Positions 11,032-21,930 are shown, counted from the first letter of the stretch. The stretch: 64,000 bases of DNA from Diphasiastrum complanatum (GCA_029204225.1 CM055107.1:12018741-12082740); one strand, 5' to 3'. Notes: generated from the sequence alone by a model not told the origin. A program made the numbers and translations.

Positions 11032-11600
11032 AAGCATGTGCCACAGTTTGCCTCCATTGCACATCCTTTACATGCCTTGCTTTGTAAGTGTAATGAATTT
11101 GCGTGGTTCACTTCATGTCAAAAAGCCTTTTCCCATGTCAAACATTTACTTGCCATTGTACATGTTGTTGCCTTGCCAGATTTTAATCAATAGTTTATTC
11201 TTAAGACAAAGGCTAGTGTTGCAGGTGTCGGTGACCTTCTTTGCCATTGTACTTGTTATTTCACTCACTGATTATGTTCTTATGAGACTTGTTATTTCAC
11301 TCACAAAAAAGAACTCTTGTTGGCTGAAGTTCATCGGTCAGTTTTGGTCAGCAGTATTAGCTAAACTAGAAACATCTTGAGCTTTTGTTTTTCGGATTAT
11401 CCTGAGTCACGGATGGTCAAACCGAAAGAACTAATTAGAAGATGGAACAGATGCTACGAGCATACGTTTTCAGCGGCAATCTCATTCGGAGAAGTATCCC
11501 CCCTTAATTGAGTGTGCCTACAATAGTAGTAAGCATTTAGCTACCGGTTATAGCCCACTTATGCTTTATGTACAAATATCAACCTAGATCATCTATTTTT
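11032..11600 (+). pseudogene. Ty3/gypsy RT-RNase H-integrase relic
   Basis: From 11032 the plus strand reads HVPQFASIAHPLHALL, then a CQKAF segment and VVALPDFNQ. This is the gypsy segment linking the RT connection to RNase H (consensus FIxxFSxIAxPLxxLL, QxAFxxLKxxL, LALPDF). A stop follows, then FILKTKASVAGVG, matching the RNase H start (FxLETDASxxGVG) with the catalytic Asp replaced by Lys. After a large deletion, 11409 onward reads TDGQTERTN-stop-KMEQMLRAYV and then ECAYNSSKHLATGYSPLML in another frame. These are the integrase C-terminal core (HPQTDGQTERVN and AYNSSxHxSTGxSPF). With stops, shifts and a missing integrase N-terminus it is a dead fragment. Confidence 0.8.
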
Positions 11601-11813
11601 GTAGAACCTCGAACGACAAAGTCCCAGAAAGTATAGTTGTAACCAATAACTTGTCTTTACAGCACATCTATTTCAGTTAGCTACTATACCACTCCTTCAC
11701 ATACAAAGTGATTTTCATTCCTTCCCTTACTAATAACATTGTGCTTAGGAGGGTCGATATCTATCACTTCTTCAGGCTATTACTAGATAGTCACCATGAC
11801 TATTTGGGTCAAT

Positions 11814-12287
11814 TGTAGCATATCATAGCTTCTCAATGCTCATGTTATTGCTAGCTCTGAGAAAGAGAATTTGAGGGCTATTATATATCATCTCAGAACC
11901 ACAATTCAAGAACTGGGTACAACTAAAACGGGAATGGAAACGCATTATAGTCCATACTTCTCTACTTTCGACAGTATTAGTGGACACGCAATTTATATTT
12001 ACACGTGACGGGCCTAGCAATACTATTTTACATGGTTTTCTATTTTTGGCCCTGATTTTTGAATTTCACTTTCCCTCAAATCAATATGAAGGGAGGTAGG
12101 GTTTGTCCACTATAAATAGGCACTAAGGCTGGTCATTTGCTAGTTTTGATCATTTGAGTCTTGGGCTTCTTGTAGGGGAGTTGTACTATTTTGGAGATCT
12201 TAGTTGGAGATCCGCCTGAGTTATCGGCGGCCATTGATATTCACACAATTTCTTAGTTGGAGAATGTTGGTGAATCTGTTCATAACA
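11814..12287 (+). mobile_element. Probable LTR (3' boundary firm, 5' boundary uncertain)
   Basis: The segment ends ..CATAACA immediately before a methionine-tRNA primer binding site, as expected for an LTR end. It contains a TATA box (TATAAATA, 12111-12118) about 175 bp before its end. A TGTAGCATATC at 11814 would give a TG..CA terminus, but no second LTR copy was found to confirm it. It is the likely 5' LTR of the element whose gag-like and integrase relics lie at 13.4 and 15.7-16.2 kb. Confidence 0.5.
12111..12118 (+). promoter_or_regulatory. TATA box in LTR
   Basis: TATAAATA within CACTATAAATAGGCAC, correctly placed upstream of the LTR end and primer binding site. Confidence 0.55.
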
Positions 12288-12299
12288 TGGTATTAGAGC
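12288..12299 (+). other. Primer binding site, initiator tRNA-Met type
   Basis: TGGTATTAGAGC differs at one position from TGGTATCAGAGC, the complement of the plant initiator tRNA-Met 3' end used by many copia and chromoviral gypsy elements. It directly follows the LTR terminus CA. The mismatch is C to T. Confidence 0.8.
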
Positions 12300-13374
12300 A
12301 CTTTCCTGAGCGATTGGAGTGCTTTTTTGTTTTATGATTTTCTTTGCAGGTTTAAGGATCTTTATTGAAGGACTAAGATCTGCTATCTCTTTTCTCTCTT
12401 CATCTCTCTCTAGTTGGATCTTCATCTTTTGGTGGATCTTCAGCTCTCTCTTTCTAGATAATTTTCTAGCCGTTTTTCTCTCTCAATTTTAATTTTCACA
12501 TTTTTTTGTCATAACTTCTTTGTTTGTGAGTGAACTTGAGTTTTGTTAGTTGCATTGGTGTCATAGCAAGTCGGCGCCTATGATGATGTAAATTTTTTTG
12601 CTGGCCGTAAACCCTAAACCCTAAATTTTAGTTTTTGGAAAAAACTCATCTTTTTCATCCTTTTTCATGATAGAAGTTCAAAATAATCATATGGATGAGG
12701 GTGCTGGCTGAGACAAGACTATTGATCCAGGTATCATGTCAAACGGAGGACTACATCCAAAGATCTTGCAAAGTTTTCCAAAGGGGTATTTTCTTACTTT
12801 TCATTTCTTTTAATTGTTCTTTTCGCATATGTGATTGGATCTTGTTCTTTCTTATCGTTCCTTGATTCTTAAGATCCATTTTGTATCCATTTTTTACTTC
12901 TTAAAAGTGAAGGTTTTGAAAAGTCAAACCTTGGTCAAATTGGAATATTCTATTTTCTGTTCAAAAAGATTCTGTTTTTGGATCTCTCCATACTTTGCTT
13001 TTCAAGAAGTTCATTGCACTTTAAAGTTGGCCAAACGGATGTCTCATTCTCAAGATATTACACTTTGAAGTCATGCCCTACTTCACCACCTTCAACCCAT
13101 TTGCGAATTTCCTTTGGGGCGGTCCAACGCCGTACTGCCCCCCATTGAGCAGCCATTTTTCTAGCTTTTGCACATCCAGTTATTGGTTGTCCAACGCCTT
13201 ACTTCACTCGCTTTTCAGCAGCCCGTTCACCACCTATTGTGTGTTGGCTTTCTACTATCATTGGATCATTCGTCACATTTCCAATTCGTTTTCCTTAACA
13301 CTTTATATTTTCCCATTTTGATTGCATTTTCTTTATTCGTTTTCCATTTTGTTAAAAAATAAATAAACGACAAA
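12300..13374 (+). other. Leader between PBS and gag-like relic
   Basis: T-rich leader with no coding homology. It carries an interstitial telomere-like box (AACCCTAAACCCTAAA, 12609-12624). Confidence 0.45.
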
Positions 13375-13640
13375 ATGATGACACATTTCTCTTTTCCTAA
13401 GTATTTCGGTTTTTCCTCTACATCTTGTGGCATTGTCGAATTCACCGACTGGGTGAATAATTTTGAGGATTATTTTTTCACTTATTCATGTTCAGAGGTT
13501 ATGAACATCATGATGGCTTCTTTGTGGTTAGATGGCCATGCAAAAGTTTGGTTTTCCATCTATTGTCGCACTCATCCTACTCTGATATGGAGCATATTTT
13601 TAGAAGATCTTCTATTTGCTACCACTCTTTCTGCGTTTCC
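13375..13640 (+). pseudogene. Gypsy-type gag relic
   Basis: The frame from 13375 contains FPKYFGFSS, then VEFTDWVNNFEDYFFTYS, then VMNIMMASLWLDGHAKVWF. This matches the retrotransposon gag core, in which F(x)G(x)P..W(L/V)xxxExYF is followed by ASLxLxGxAxxWF. The frame continues open to 13794, but after about 13640 it runs into a Ser-His-Ser-Pro repeat. It lies about 1.1 kb downstream of the Met primer binding site, the normal gag position. No zinc knuckle is visible. A degenerate chromoviral gag is the best reading. Confidence 0.6.
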
Positions 13641-13654
13641 TTTTGCATGTGAGG

Positions 13655-13795
13655 TTGAGTCTTCACATAGTCCTGAGATAGTGATAGACTCACATAGTCT
13701 TGAGATAGTGATGGAGTCACATAGTCCTACTGTCGAGACATATAGTCCTATTTTCGCGTCACATAGTCCTATTGTCGAGTCACAGTTCTATTGAG
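13655..13795 (+). repeat. Tandem minisatellite, SHSPxIVxx units
   Basis: Five or six diverged units of about 24-30 bp built on GAGTCACATAGTCCT and GAGATAGTGAT encode (D/E)SHSPEIV-like repeats at the end of the gag-like frame. It is internal expansion within the relic. Confidence 0.75.
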
Positions 13796-15727
13796 ATTGA
13801 GTCACACATTGATAACCTGTTGAGTCTTCTTGTATAGTGATCAACTCTCAGATCGAGAGGAATACACATAGCGAGTTAGAGTCACCTCTACAGGTGGATG
13901 CTGAGTACCTTGGTGTTGCTCTAGCTTTACAGGTTGATGTTGCTCCAGATTTACAGGGTGTTGTTGAGTGCGTTGCACCTATATGCCTTGATGCGCAGAT
14001 ATTGTGTTCAGTGGTCATTCTTGGTTTACTGATGCCGCATACCTTGATGGTGTTTCTACTATTGCTCCTGTGCATACTTCAGATATCCCTCCTGGTTCAG
14101 TGGTTCGTGCAGTATCTTTTACATTGGTCTCTATATCTCCTTCTCTTGATTCCATTATGGCCGATGTCCCTGTTGATTTCTTTGGTCTCATGGTTCCATG
14201 GTTGATGGTTCTCTTGCTATTGGTGATCAGGTTGTATCCTCTTTAGCTTTACTCCATGGAAAGGTTTGTGATCTGCCTCATGATATTTCTATAGTTCCTT
14301 ACGTGATTCATGCGCCTATGGTTCTTACCGTTGTGTATTTTACATTCGAGAATATTTGCCAGATGGTTTGTAATACTTATCTAGGGTATTCATATGCTAG
14401 GATCTTTCTAGATGAATATACAGGTATCCTTCAATCTTCTTGTGTTTCTACATATAGGCTGCCGATGGTATACCACTTTGGGCCTTATATGCACTAGAGG
14501 CTTTTCATGCTACTAATTCATTTTTACCTCTTGATATTTGGTATTCTTGGTTATTACGTATAGCTTGGATTTCATTTGGACCTGTTTATTGGTGTTGGTT
14601 TTTCCATATTACTAATCATCCGTGGTGCAGATTTGGTTTCCATGATTATGTCTGTGACTCTTTATTTGTTGCTTGGATTGTTGCTCATTGAGTCACTGTC
14701 AGGCTTGGCATCTCCTGATAACTTGGGTTATTGCCTCCATCCCAACTACCGTTTGTCAAGATGATCTTCAAGTTCCCTGGCATTTCTGGTTGTTCCATAT
14801 CACTTGGTCTCCAATGTTGTTACTGAGTTGCCACTTTTTTCAAGTGTTCCTAGACCATCAGAGTACTTTGAGCGAGTTTCTTTTCCTTTCTTGATTATTT
14901 CTTTGGGGATGTTGCCGATGTACTTCAGTGCTGCTCACATATGCTTTGATACTCATTCCCAGCTATAGGTGGATATTGCTCTAACACTTGCTACTAATGA
15001 TGCGGATCATGTTCCTTGTTTTGCATTTCGTATATTAGTTGAGCTTGCTATTCCTCGTTTCAGTGCATTTCTTCTTTCAGTTATTCCAGTGACTTCAGTT
15101 GTTGCTCTTCTTGATGTTAGTTCCTTGGTTGCAGTCTCCTTGCCCTTGGTACATCTTGGTATGTGGTTGCACTTTTCATGTTCTTCTATTCCTCACTTGT
15201 GCGCCTGGTGTGTACTTTGGGATTGCACTTGTGGCTAGTTCCGATGGGTCATCCGATTCTCGATCCGTTTTTGCTGCATCTTATGATGGCTTGGTATGTC
15301 CATATGAGGTCCTTCTAGATGAGTATTTCGGCTATAGTTTCTTCGTTGGGGCCTCTACTAATTCTAGATTTCATGCATCATGTCTTTTTAGATGATGTGT
15401 TGCTTTCCTGGACGTTATGGATCTCTTGGCATGATAATCTTCTCGCAATACGTGCCTTCAGGGTACTGTGTGCCATTGCTACTTCTCATTCATGGGCCTT
15501 ATGGATACCTTGGGCTTTTGACCATGTTGGTGCACATTTCTCCATTCTAGCTATTCTTTGTCAGGATGATGTCTTTATGCTTCATGTTTCCTGGCATATC
15601 GCTTGGTTTTCCATGATATTGCAGCGTGATTGTTGTTCTGATTATGTTCCTACTCCTTGGTGCTGATCTTCTGATGCCTCTATCCTTTGTTGGGGCACCT
15701 ATATCGCTGAGTTTGCACATATGGTTG
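13796..15727 (+). pseudogene. Unclassified interior of gypsy relic
   Basis: This segment lies between the gag-like and integrase pieces, where PR, RT and RNase H should be. Many overlapping plus-strand frames of 60-120 codons exist, rich in Val, Leu and Ser, but none shows an RT (YxDD) or protease motif. The plus strand is strongly T-rich, which suppresses stop codons. I infer either an extensively scrambled pol or a nonautonomous interior, and I cannot assign domains. Confidence 0.35.
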
Positions 15728-16190
15728 ATGGTTCCTTTTGGAATCAGCATTTGTGCTTGCAGATTACAGTTATAATAGTTCGGTTGGTACCAACATAGGT
15801 GTGTCTCCATTTCTACTAGCTAATGGATATTCTATGCTACTACTAGGTATTCCACCCCCTCCTAATACTTTATCTTCTTTTCTTACTAACTCTCGTGATT
15901 CTATTGTGTAGGCACAACAACATTTGGCGAGAGCTCAACATCATTATAAGTCCTTGACTGATCGTCATAGAACTTTTTTAGAGTTTGCTGAGGGACAGTC
16001 TATTTATGTTCGTTTACCTTTTGCACGTCATAAGTTTGTACAGGGTCGTTCTCTTACTGAGTCCAGGTTGTGGAGAAACTTAGGCCTATTACTTATTATT
16101 TACAGTTACCTACTACTACTCGTGCTTGTGACATTTTTCGTGTTAGTCTACTTCGTTTGTCTCTTTTTCCAGGTGAACCTTGTGATCCTT
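15728..16190 (+). pseudogene. Gypsy integrase C-terminus relic
   Basis: The frame reads ADYSYNSSVGTNIGVSPFLL, then a TAG stop, then AQQHLARAQHHYKSLTDRHR, FAEGQSIYVRLP and KFVQGRS. After a one-base shift it reads YYLQLPTTTRACDIFRVSLL. These match, in order, the end of the integrase core (FAYNSSxHxSTGxSPF), the linker helix (RAQxxYKxxxDxHR), the GxxVxVRLP strand and the YKLELPxxxxIHxVFHVSLL segment seen in chromoviral integrases. It is the 3' end of the pol whose PBS is at 12288. Confidence 0.75.
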
Positions 16191-16265
16191 ACAAGCCCTC
16201 CTAAGATGGAATATTGCCACTCCTGATTCTCCCCCAAACTCTACCAGGTAAAGACCAATTCGGAA

Positions 16266-16425
16266 ACAATTAGGGTTGGTCACCCAACTATTCTTCCTGG
16301 AAATGCAGTTGGATACTTGAGCCTATAATTAAGTGGCCCAAATACAATCAATTTACTTCTAGGGGTTCAAATCTAACAAACAAAGGTCCAAGTGAGAACT
16401 TAAGAAGCCCGTGAAGCCTACATGT
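16266..16425. repeat. Dispersed repeat, copy 2 (copy 1 at 10312-10460)
   Basis: Direct, diverged copy of 10312-10460. It begins just after the integrase relic, where a 3' LTR would be expected. Confidence 0.6.
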
Positions 16426-16844
16426 GTCCGTGATTGTAATGGTTTTTTTGTTGTGAACAGCCTATATTAATATACCGAAATTAACAGTCCTTGTATCTTT
16501 CAACTCACATTGACCAGATTGTGTCAGTAGGCAACAAAAAACCCTTGTATGCCAGCTTAGTTACAATCTCTTTGAACATGCAACCCTAATATACTCTGCC
16601 AACTTGATGTTCGCAGCCTTACAAGTACAAGAAAATGTCTTTTGTTTATACAGACAAATCCCGAAGTAATCATGAATGTGCATTTATCATTTGAGCAGTC
16701 AATCCATTTCTGATGTATCTTGATGTGATTAACTATAAAATGATGTTTATATGATTCCGGTATGTGCTTAGGGTAGCATCCTCCCAATCTTAGCCCTTTA
16801 AAATTCAGATGTCGTCTTTTTGAAATCATCCATCACGTACATCT
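16426..16844. other. Intergenic or downstream of Dabb gene
   Basis: No recognisable exon. I searched for the missing last exon of the minus-strand Dabb gene here without success. Confidence 0.35.
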
Positions 16845-17356
16845 TTCTTCCTTGGCTACAAGCTGTACCAACTTGTAGTCTTTTCCTGCTCACAACAAAC
16901 TAACCCAACTAAAATCCCATGTCAACAGCAGTTGAACCACTGGATGTGATAACCCTGAGACTATAATAGCCATAGCCCTAACTTTTGGTACAAACGACTT
17001 ATTCTTTTCAAAAATGGATTGTTTGTGATCACTTAGTAGTAGGACCTATTACGGCTATTGCTTTGGACAGCATAGCCTTAAATGATCAGTCTCTTTGAAC
17101 GGAAACACCATGTAAATGCTTAGCATTTTGGGGTGGTTCGGATAGTTCTAAAACTCAAATTTCTTCCTTGGCTACAAGCTGTACCAAATTGTTCTCTTTT
17201 CCTGCTCACAAACACTTGAATGATCACTCTTTTGAAGGGAAATCCCATGTAAATGCTTAGCGTTTTGGGGTGGTTCAGGTAGTTCTACAACTCAGGTTTC
17301 TTTGTTCAAGTAGACAAAAATAACAAACATGTGATAAGTTGGAGAGAGTGTAATAA
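16845..17356. repeat. Duplicated blocks with 138-bp period
   Basis: Units starting at 17081 and 17219 share AATGATC, CCATGTAAATGCTTAGC, TTTTGGGGTGGTTC and TAGTTCTA. A second block, TTCTTCCTTGGCTACAAGCT, occurs at 16845 and 17161, each followed by TTTTCCTGCTCACAA. These sit downstream of, or in a terminal intron of, the minus-strand gene. Confidence 0.75.
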
Positions 17357-17660
17357 GGCTACTCGAAGGAGACTATGTTTATCAGTTCTTCGTGCATGTG
17401 GGGAAAGCTGAACATGTGGACTCCGTAAAGGGTAGCTTCAATTGGAGTTTTCAGGTGGATTTACAAATGAAAAACTCTAGCTCAAGTAGAAAAGAGAATA
17501 CCTTAAAACAGGATAAGTGGAGAAAGTGCAAAGGGATTGTCTTCTCCTCTTAATAGAACCAAGCAAAGATCAAGATGAAAAACTATCACGACTTACAAGT
17601 GCATAGAAAATATACGGCCTGTTTGGTAATCAATTGCAGAGCATATAAAACGTCTAGTAC

Positions 17661-20600
17661 CTGATGGAATACGTGCAACCAGACCATGAGTATATCCTTG
17701 ATTTCGAGGTGAGAAATTTCTCCCTGTACAACCACACTCTCAAAATTTTTATTAAAAATCCAAAGGATATTCTAAACATTCACAATGTTTGGAATTCAAT
17801 TGAGCATAGTGTCCACATTTTCCCTTTTCAAAACATGTGCACAGTTGACCAGTATGTAACAACGACCTGCAGTGAGTTGTACAACCAATTGACCTAGCTC
17901 ATGTTGCAAATGAGCTAACACATTGATAACACCTTCAATTGTTGCAGAATTAATGTCCTTTTTAGCCTCAAAAAGGAGGACATACTCGATCCCAGACTCA
18001 TATTCCTAAACCATGTTTTGATAAAAGTAGGTCAGATTTTGTGTGAGCATTCTTAAAATCAGAGAAATCTACACTTTTAGATCTTAGGCACCTTACTTGA
18101 TCTTTTAACAGCCTCAACTTAGAACTAGTAAGCAACATTGAGAGCAATTTCTAGAACAAGTAGACAAGTCTCAAAAACATCGGCAGAAACAAACCTCTCC
18201 TCGACGAAACAGAGGTTCAATGTCACTTTTCACAAATGACTCAAAATCAGCAACAATAAGACCCTGCACTGCGTTCTCAAAGTAAGTCTCACTAGTATCC
18301 TCTTATAAGCTCCTATCAGAAACAAAAAGACTAACATTGTCTGACACATTGATGATGGCTCAAACTAGCCTTCTAGAAGTAGCTCAAAGGCTGGTAACAG
18401 CATTTAAAAACTACAAATTCTAGCGGATGATAGATCAGTTAGTCAAGCTATGTGTTTGTTATGTTGTTACTCAAAGCACTTAATGTCTGAGTACCAGTCA
18501 CCGACTCAAAATGTTGGCATCCAATGCAGAGTCACACTAACTCTACTACACCTGATCTTATCAAACTCACACAATCGAGCAGGCTAGGGGAGCCATACTA
18601 TTTTGCATGACTGAGCACACAAATTATAGGTTCCAGACCCATGCGATACCCCTAATGAAAGATGAAAACATAGACGACGCACAAGTTGTTTCAACCAGCA
18701 TCTTACTTCATAATATGGGATGATAAACTCTTCTGCAACTTTAAGTCGAGCTGGATGATCCATGTACTGCAACAAGAGTTCTTTTGAAGGAAATCGCATG
18801 AATAGCCCGTGTGTGCAGCATGCTGAGTTTGGAGTTGCGACACGTCCTACAAAAAAGGAAATTCAGCATAAATGTGAAGCCAAACCCTCACAATACAAAT
18901 ACATCTGAGAAAGCATTGAAAATAATAGACCTAAGAAGACTCTGAACACCACACTATAGTAAAACGATTGGTCATTTTCAAAATTGTTGATAGCTCAAGC
19001 TTTCATCGACAGAAGATGAAAGCTTGAGCTATCTCTTCATGATCTTCAACAAAAGGTAATCAGAAGAAGGTATTGCAACTATCAAATCTAGGCACATAGA
19101 AAAGACCTGATCTCCAGGAGTTATTTACCATCAACAGAAACGGATATTCCCACCTAAAGAAATGGCTAGTATTCCCCTGAACTGATATTGAAGGGTATAG
19201 AGATGGTCCAACATGTCCTCCTCTTGACTCTCGGTGAAACTTTCCTGCATTTGAAATAGCACTACGTGCTCCACCACTTTTCTGCAAACAAGAACTTATT
19301 TGATTATCTTAGCTTCTAAAATTGGACTCTAGGTAGACCTTTTGTAAAGATGTCAGAAACTTGATCTTCAATAGAACACTTAAGCAGTTCTACCTCACCT
19401 GATAAAACCTTTTCTTGAACAAAATGATAATGAACTTCAATGTGCTTGGTTCGAGCATGAAACACTGGATTTTCGGCAATCTTCATGCAACTCCCGTTAT
19501 CACAATAAATAACCAACACACTAGATTGTTGTTCATCTATCTCCTGTAGAAGCTTTCTTAGTCAGACAACTTCCCTGGTCGCCAATTGAGCTACGATCAT
19601 CTACTGACGCTTGAGGAGCATGAGAGAATTCAATGGAGAAATCCACACAAATCAATCATAATCTAGACTAGACTGGGCTCTTTAGAATCGATCAATCTCC
19701 AAAATCTCTAAGGCCTGAACGCGTATTGTTATGAGCAAAATTACAAGAAGACATTTGACTATTCTTAATCGAGGGTTAAACCCCTTTCCAGCCCAACATA
19801 CCTTAGCACTGGGTTTGTTACGACATTTCCTTGTTTACCAAAGTTTTCTCAATGTTCAGCCTATCCACGTGGCATCTTACGTGCTGTAGATTTGAAATGC
19901 AATTGAGGGTGTTGATTTGATTTCTCAAATTAGGAACTATATGCTGCTAATGTTTGTAAAGTGTCATCTTGGCCTTCTTGTGAGTTCTCTGGTCCCTTTC
20001 TTTTCTATGGTGGCTTCTGTATGGCTTTTTCAAGTTGTTGGCTTTGCTTTGGTGCTGCTACAATGCCACTCTTCTGTTTTGGAGTGCTACTATTTTTTGG
20101 ATGTGGGAGTACATTTCTTCACTTGTCCTTGCCGGTGTGCTACTGCTCTTCTAGCTCTTTGCTATGGTGTTTTTGGCTTTAGCCTTTTGGTGGGACTTAC
20201 ATATGTTGAAGAGCTAAAGCAACAAATTCCAGGTGTAGCCATTGTATTCGCTGATTACCACAGCACTTGAAATACAAAACGGATACAAATGCATGTATAG
20301 AGATATTGATTGCCAAAAAGGGTAGTCAAACAAAAATGAGAATAACGACAAGTGGGATATATTTTGATCATGAAAGTTTTCACCTCTTCAGAGCACTTCA
20401 AATATATATCCTTTTCCATAAACAAATGGAGTTTCATGGGAGGTGTCTTCAACATCTTTAGTCCACCTTTTCAAAGAAGGGCCTTTCGCCTGGATTTTGG
20501 CATGCTCTTTACAGATCTTGATATTGTTGTTTGGTAGTCAGATAAGCAATATTTCAGCCTAAGGTTTTTCTTAAGGTGCTTTTACATACCAAAAAACTTA

Positions 20601-21699
20601 AATGACATGTCTAACCAATATTTACAAAATAGGCATGACAGGTGTACCGTGCTGAGAAAAAAATGACACTTTGAAGATTGTTCTTAAATATTGGTATTAT
20701 CCATAGAATCGAAAGATTTTATGTTCGACATTACAAATCAACTAGCAAGAATGGATACAATTTTGTAAGTTCAAAGACATATAGGTATTTGAAGAAGATG
20801 CATTTTTTTCTGTGAATCTCCCTCTATATGTTATGTTTATTTTCTTAGTCACAAATATATTTGGAGTATATTTGCTAATTTAAGTTTTGCTTTGCTTTTC
20901 TAATGTATGCTTGAGATAGTTTCTTAATTCAAATTTGTAATTTAGATACTTTTCTTTTGTTATCTTTTAGGGATATTGATTCTTGTTGCAAACTTCAAAC
21001 AAGACATATCAACCAATCAATTAGTCAGCACAATGCAAGGCTAGAATTGCGTTGCTAGTTTGAAGTAGTAACTAACCACGTCATTCAGCACGCACTACCT
21101 CATAGGACGGTCTTCGATGCCAAAAGTGCCGTTGTCTTCTGACGAAGCGCATAATTTCACAGATGGACGTCTTCGTTTCTTGTTATCATACGGCTGGATG
21201 TGAGCTCCAACTGTGGCTGTGAAGTTCGAATGCACTGCAAATACATTATTAAAATGTTTCCATTAGGGTCTATAATCGTCTACTAGCTGCCACAAATATA
21301 AGTTGAAGCTTCCGCATAGAAAAGTCTAGAGTGACTCCAGTTCTTCCCCTATTACTTCACTCCCTAAATTGTCACTTTATTAGTAGCCTTTATTTACTTG
21401 TATTAGGTCAATCCATTAGAGGCGAATCCTCCCGCCTTACTTGTGAAAAGTTCTAACACCTATTGACATGATTAAATTGTTGCTTCCGTTGTTACTCTAG
21501 GAATTGATATCAAACGCTTGTGATGCAGATGCAAAATGTCAAAATTTCAACCTCTTGGCTTTCTGATCTTGCAGAAAAGAACATGAGAGCGCATTTCCAA
21601 ATGTTTTAAGTTCTCAAGCTGCGTAGAATTCAAGGGAGACAAGCAGAAGAAGCAATTTTTGCAGAATTGAAGCTCAGCTGCGGACGACAAGAGCCGCAT
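17661..21699 (-). CDS. Stress-responsive dimeric A/B-barrel (Dabb) protein gene, 3' end missing
   Basis: This is a spliced host gene. Proposed CDS, 5' to 3': 21699-21552, 19276-19154, 18846-18707, 18263-18195, 18005-17867, 17723-17661, giving about 227 residues before the missing end. Exon joins keep frame, at phases 1,1,0,0,1, with GT..AG at every intron. Domain 1 reads VVEHVVLFQMQESF, EEDMLDHLYTLQYQFRGI, AISLGRV and THGLFMRFPSKELLLQYMDH. The linker is GLIVADFESFVKSDIEPLFR. Domain 2 reads GIEYVLLFEAKKD, VVQLTAG and GYTHGLVARIPS. This is the duplicated Dabb fold of plant stress-responsive A/B-barrel proteins of about 240-260 residues. Residues 1-49 (Ser/Cys-rich, few acids, ending KIRKPR) look like an organelle transit peptide. 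ACC precedes the ATG. Exon 1 is the least certain part. The last 30-40 residues were not found; a distant exon or loss of the 3' end are both possible. Confidence 0.8.
17724..17866 (-). other. Dabb gene intron 5
   Basis: On the minus strand the donor is GCAG|GTCGTT and the acceptor TGTACAG|GG. The intron is 143 bp. Splicing joins VVQLTA to RNFSPRNQGYTHG through a split glycine codon. Confidence 0.75.
18006..18194 (-). other. Dabb gene intron 4
   Basis: Donor GGAGAG|GTTTGT and acceptor GGTTTAG|GAATAT, phase 0, 189 bp. It joins PLFRRGE to EYESGIEYV. Confidence 0.75.
18264..18706 (-). other. Dabb gene intron 3
   Basis: Donor TATGAA|GTAAGA and acceptor GTGCAG|GGTCTT, phase 0, 443 bp. It joins EEFIIPYYE to GLIVADFES. 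No insertions are recognised inside. Confidence 0.75.
18847..19153 (-). other. Dabb gene intron 2
   Basis: Donor TTTAG|GTGGGA and acceptor TTTTTTGTAG|GACGTG, phase 1, 307 bp. It joins LAISL to GRVATP. The intron contains the hairpin at 18989-19033. Confidence 0.75.
18989..19033. repeat. 19-bp perfect inverted repeat, 7-nt loop
   Basis: GATAGCTCAAGCTTTCATC (18989-19007) and its exact complement (19015-19033) flank GACAGAA. It lies inside intron 2 of the Dabb gene and could form a stem-loop in the pre-mRNA. Confidence 0.85.
19319..19605 (-). pseudogene. Ty1/copia RNase H C-terminal relic
   Basis: The minus strand reads AQLATREVV, a TGA stop where the family has Trp, then LRKLLQEIDEQQSS. This continues as VLVIYCDNGSCMKIAENPVF, HARTKHIEVHYHFVQEKVL and EDQVSDIFTKGLP. 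This is the diagnostic C-terminal RNase H block of copia elements (IYCDNxSAIxIAxNPVFHxRTKHIEVxxHFIRE..ADIFTK). The RNase H Asp in YCDN is kept. Only the tail of the element remains. It lies in the same orientation as the Dabb gene, within its proposed intron 1, about 40 bp upstream of the exon 2 acceptor. Confidence 0.9.
19606..21551 (-). other. Remainder of proposed Dabb intron 1
   Basis: No second gene is recognised. At 19840-19900 there is a segment (TTCTCAATGT..CCTATCCACGTGGCAT..TGTAGATTTGAAA, with a G-box at 19865-19872) duplicated at 22115-22250 upstream of exon 1. A plus-strand frame at 19917-20270 is rich in hydrophobic and Cys residues but matches nothing. If exon 1 is wrongly assigned, this is intergenic. 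Confidence 0.4.
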
Positions 21700-21930
21700 G
21701 GTACAGAATGCAGGGCAGGAGAAATGCAGAGAGGAGAATAAGGCTTCGTGGAAGGACAAAGTGCAGGAAGGAGAGAACGAAAAGCCTCCCGCCATCGCCA
21801 ACCCGAGGAAGCCCGTCCCTTCCTCGTCTCGTCTCTTATCAACACCGAACAGATGACGCCCGAGTCGCAGGCCGAGTGTTGAAATTTGACGCCCGTAATG
21901 CCCTTCAAAGGACAATTTGGACGCATTTGA
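21552..21930 (-). promoter_or_regulatory. GC/CpG-rich island at Dabb gene start
   Basis: This island is markedly richer in G, C and CpG than the surrounding AT-rich DNA. It contains the predicted first coding exon (21552-21699) and the putative 5' leader up to about 21930. The composition fits a transcribed gene start. Another minus-strand ATG in the same frame lies at about 21915, so the 5' leader could be coding, but the ATG at 21699 has the better context. Confidence 0.45.

Noticed and set aside
13796-15727. A run of hydrophobic membrane proteins in the gypsy interior
   Set aside because: The Val/Leu-rich frames follow from the T-rich plus strand; they shift frame constantly and match no membrane family.
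19060-19287. 75-aa minus-strand frame beginning MQKSGG
   Set aside because: Wrong frame over the true Dabb exon 2; the correct frame gives the VVEHVVLF and LYTLQYQFRGI motifs.
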